From an uncultured Lewinella sp. (lineage in GTDB: Bacteria > Bacteroidota > Bacteroidia > Chitinophagales > Saprospiraceae), in assembly GCA_938021455.1 (NCBI GenBank), contig CALIGP010000381.1:1-6187 (forward strand): a stretch of DNA of 6,187 nt, read 5' to 3'. The notes under the pieces were generated by a model. That model made no database searches and was not told the origin of the DNA. It saw only the letters and a program-made list of their open reading frames with translations. Shown one piece after another: positions 5,759-6,187 of this stretch; within the stretch, counting starts at the first letter, position 1, and every line of letters begins with the position of its first letter. A program made the position numbers and the translations under genes.

Positions 5759-6187
5759 ATGGAACTCACCCGCCCCAACCTTCTACAATCTCAATCCTAC
5801 ATCAACGGCAAATGGTGTTATGCTGCTGACGGCAAAACCTTCGCCGTCAGCAATCCTTATGACGGAAGTTTGATCGGCAGGGTGGCGGACATGGGAGGCG
5901 AAGAAACCAAAGAGGCCATCGAGGCTGCGGCGCAAGCACTGCCTTCCTGGAGTAAGCTTACGGCGGTGGAGAGGTCTTCCATTCTACGTCGCTGGTATGA
6001 GCTGATCATGGAGAACGTGTACGATCTGGCTATGATTCTTACCACCGAGCAAGGAAAACCGCTGGAAGAGGCGAAGGGGGAGGTTCGCTACGGGGCCTCC
6101 TTCATCGAGTGGTTTGCGGAGGAAGGGAAACGGGCTTACGGAGACGTTATTCCTGGGCACGGTGCTGACACACGTATTACTGTCGTC
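5759..6187 (+). CDS. gabD: Succinate-semialdehyde dehydrogenase, N-terminal part (3' truncated by window)
   Basis: The 143 visible residues match the N-terminus of GabD-type NAD(P)-dependent succinate-semialdehyde dehydrogenases, which are usually about 480 residues long. Landmarks are INGKW (15-19), NPYDG (32-36), the TTEQGKPLEEAKGE stretch (95-108), YGASFIEWFAEEGKR (111-125) and GDVIPG (128-133), all closely like the E. coli enzyme. The family oxidises succinate semialdehyde to succinate, the last step of GABA breakdown, in the cytoplasm. The catalytic cysteine and glutamate and the cofactor-phosphate determinants lie beyond the window, so NAD versus NADP preference and activity cannot be judged; a glutarate-semialdehyde role is possible. 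The start ATG is preceded by an A-rich leader (CTAAAAATCAAAACCTT). The gene is divergent from the thioredoxin operon, with the 5642-5698 palindrome between them. Confidence 0.92.
   Translation, partial: MELTRPNLLQSQSYINGKWCYAADGKTFAVSNPYDGSLIGRVADMGGEETKEAIEAAAQALPSWSKLTAVERSSILRRWYELIMENVYDLAMILTTEQGKPLEEAKGEVRYGASFIEWFAEEGKRAYGDVIPGHGADTRITVV

Overview
The window looks like a chromosomal piece of a Bacteroidota genome, probably a Lewinella/Saprospiria-like marine or environmental bacterium. The grounds are A-rich leaders without clear Shine-Dalgarno sequences, a TAnnTTTG-type -7 box, a large secreted M14 carboxypeptidase of a type common in this phylum, DUF4190-like membrane proteins, and lipoprotein thioredoxins. 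This assignment comes from family resemblance read by eye, not from a search. Base composition is moderate (about half G+C in sampled stretches, clearly higher around 2200-2300).

Layout. Positions 1-129 are the 3' end of an unrecognised plus-strand gene. It is followed by a 255-bp gap with a candidate terminator and a candidate promoter. Next come two tandem paralogues (385-870 and 1071-1559), each with a signal peptide, a conserved basic segment and a DUF4190-like two-helix membrane region. The 200-bp gap between them holds an 81-bp inverted-repeat structure (886-966) and a small hairpin just before the second gene. After a weak terminator-like hairpin, a large secreted zinc carboxypeptidase (1666-4299) runs up to a 14-bp perfect hairpin. 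That hairpin fills the gap between it and a convergent minus-strand gene pair.

The minus-strand pair reads, in transcription order, a TlpA/ResA-like thioredoxin lipoprotein (5579 to 5049) and then a peroxiredoxin-like CxxC lipoprotein (5027 to 4335). Only 21 bp separate them, so they are very likely one operon for thiol redox chemistry on the periplasmic side of a membrane. Upstream of the pair, a 22-bp perfect inverted repeat with a GAGACGC/GCGTCTC core lies in the divergent intergenic region. Rightward from there starts gabD (succinate-semialdehyde dehydrogenase), cut off by the window edge after 143 codons.

Most of this is ordinary housekeeping and envelope biology. No defence system, CRISPR array, phage gene or transposase was seen. 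The least explained items are the tandem paralogue pair with its basic module on the predicted periplasmic side, the structured 886-966 element between the two copies, and the palindromic element at 5642-5698.
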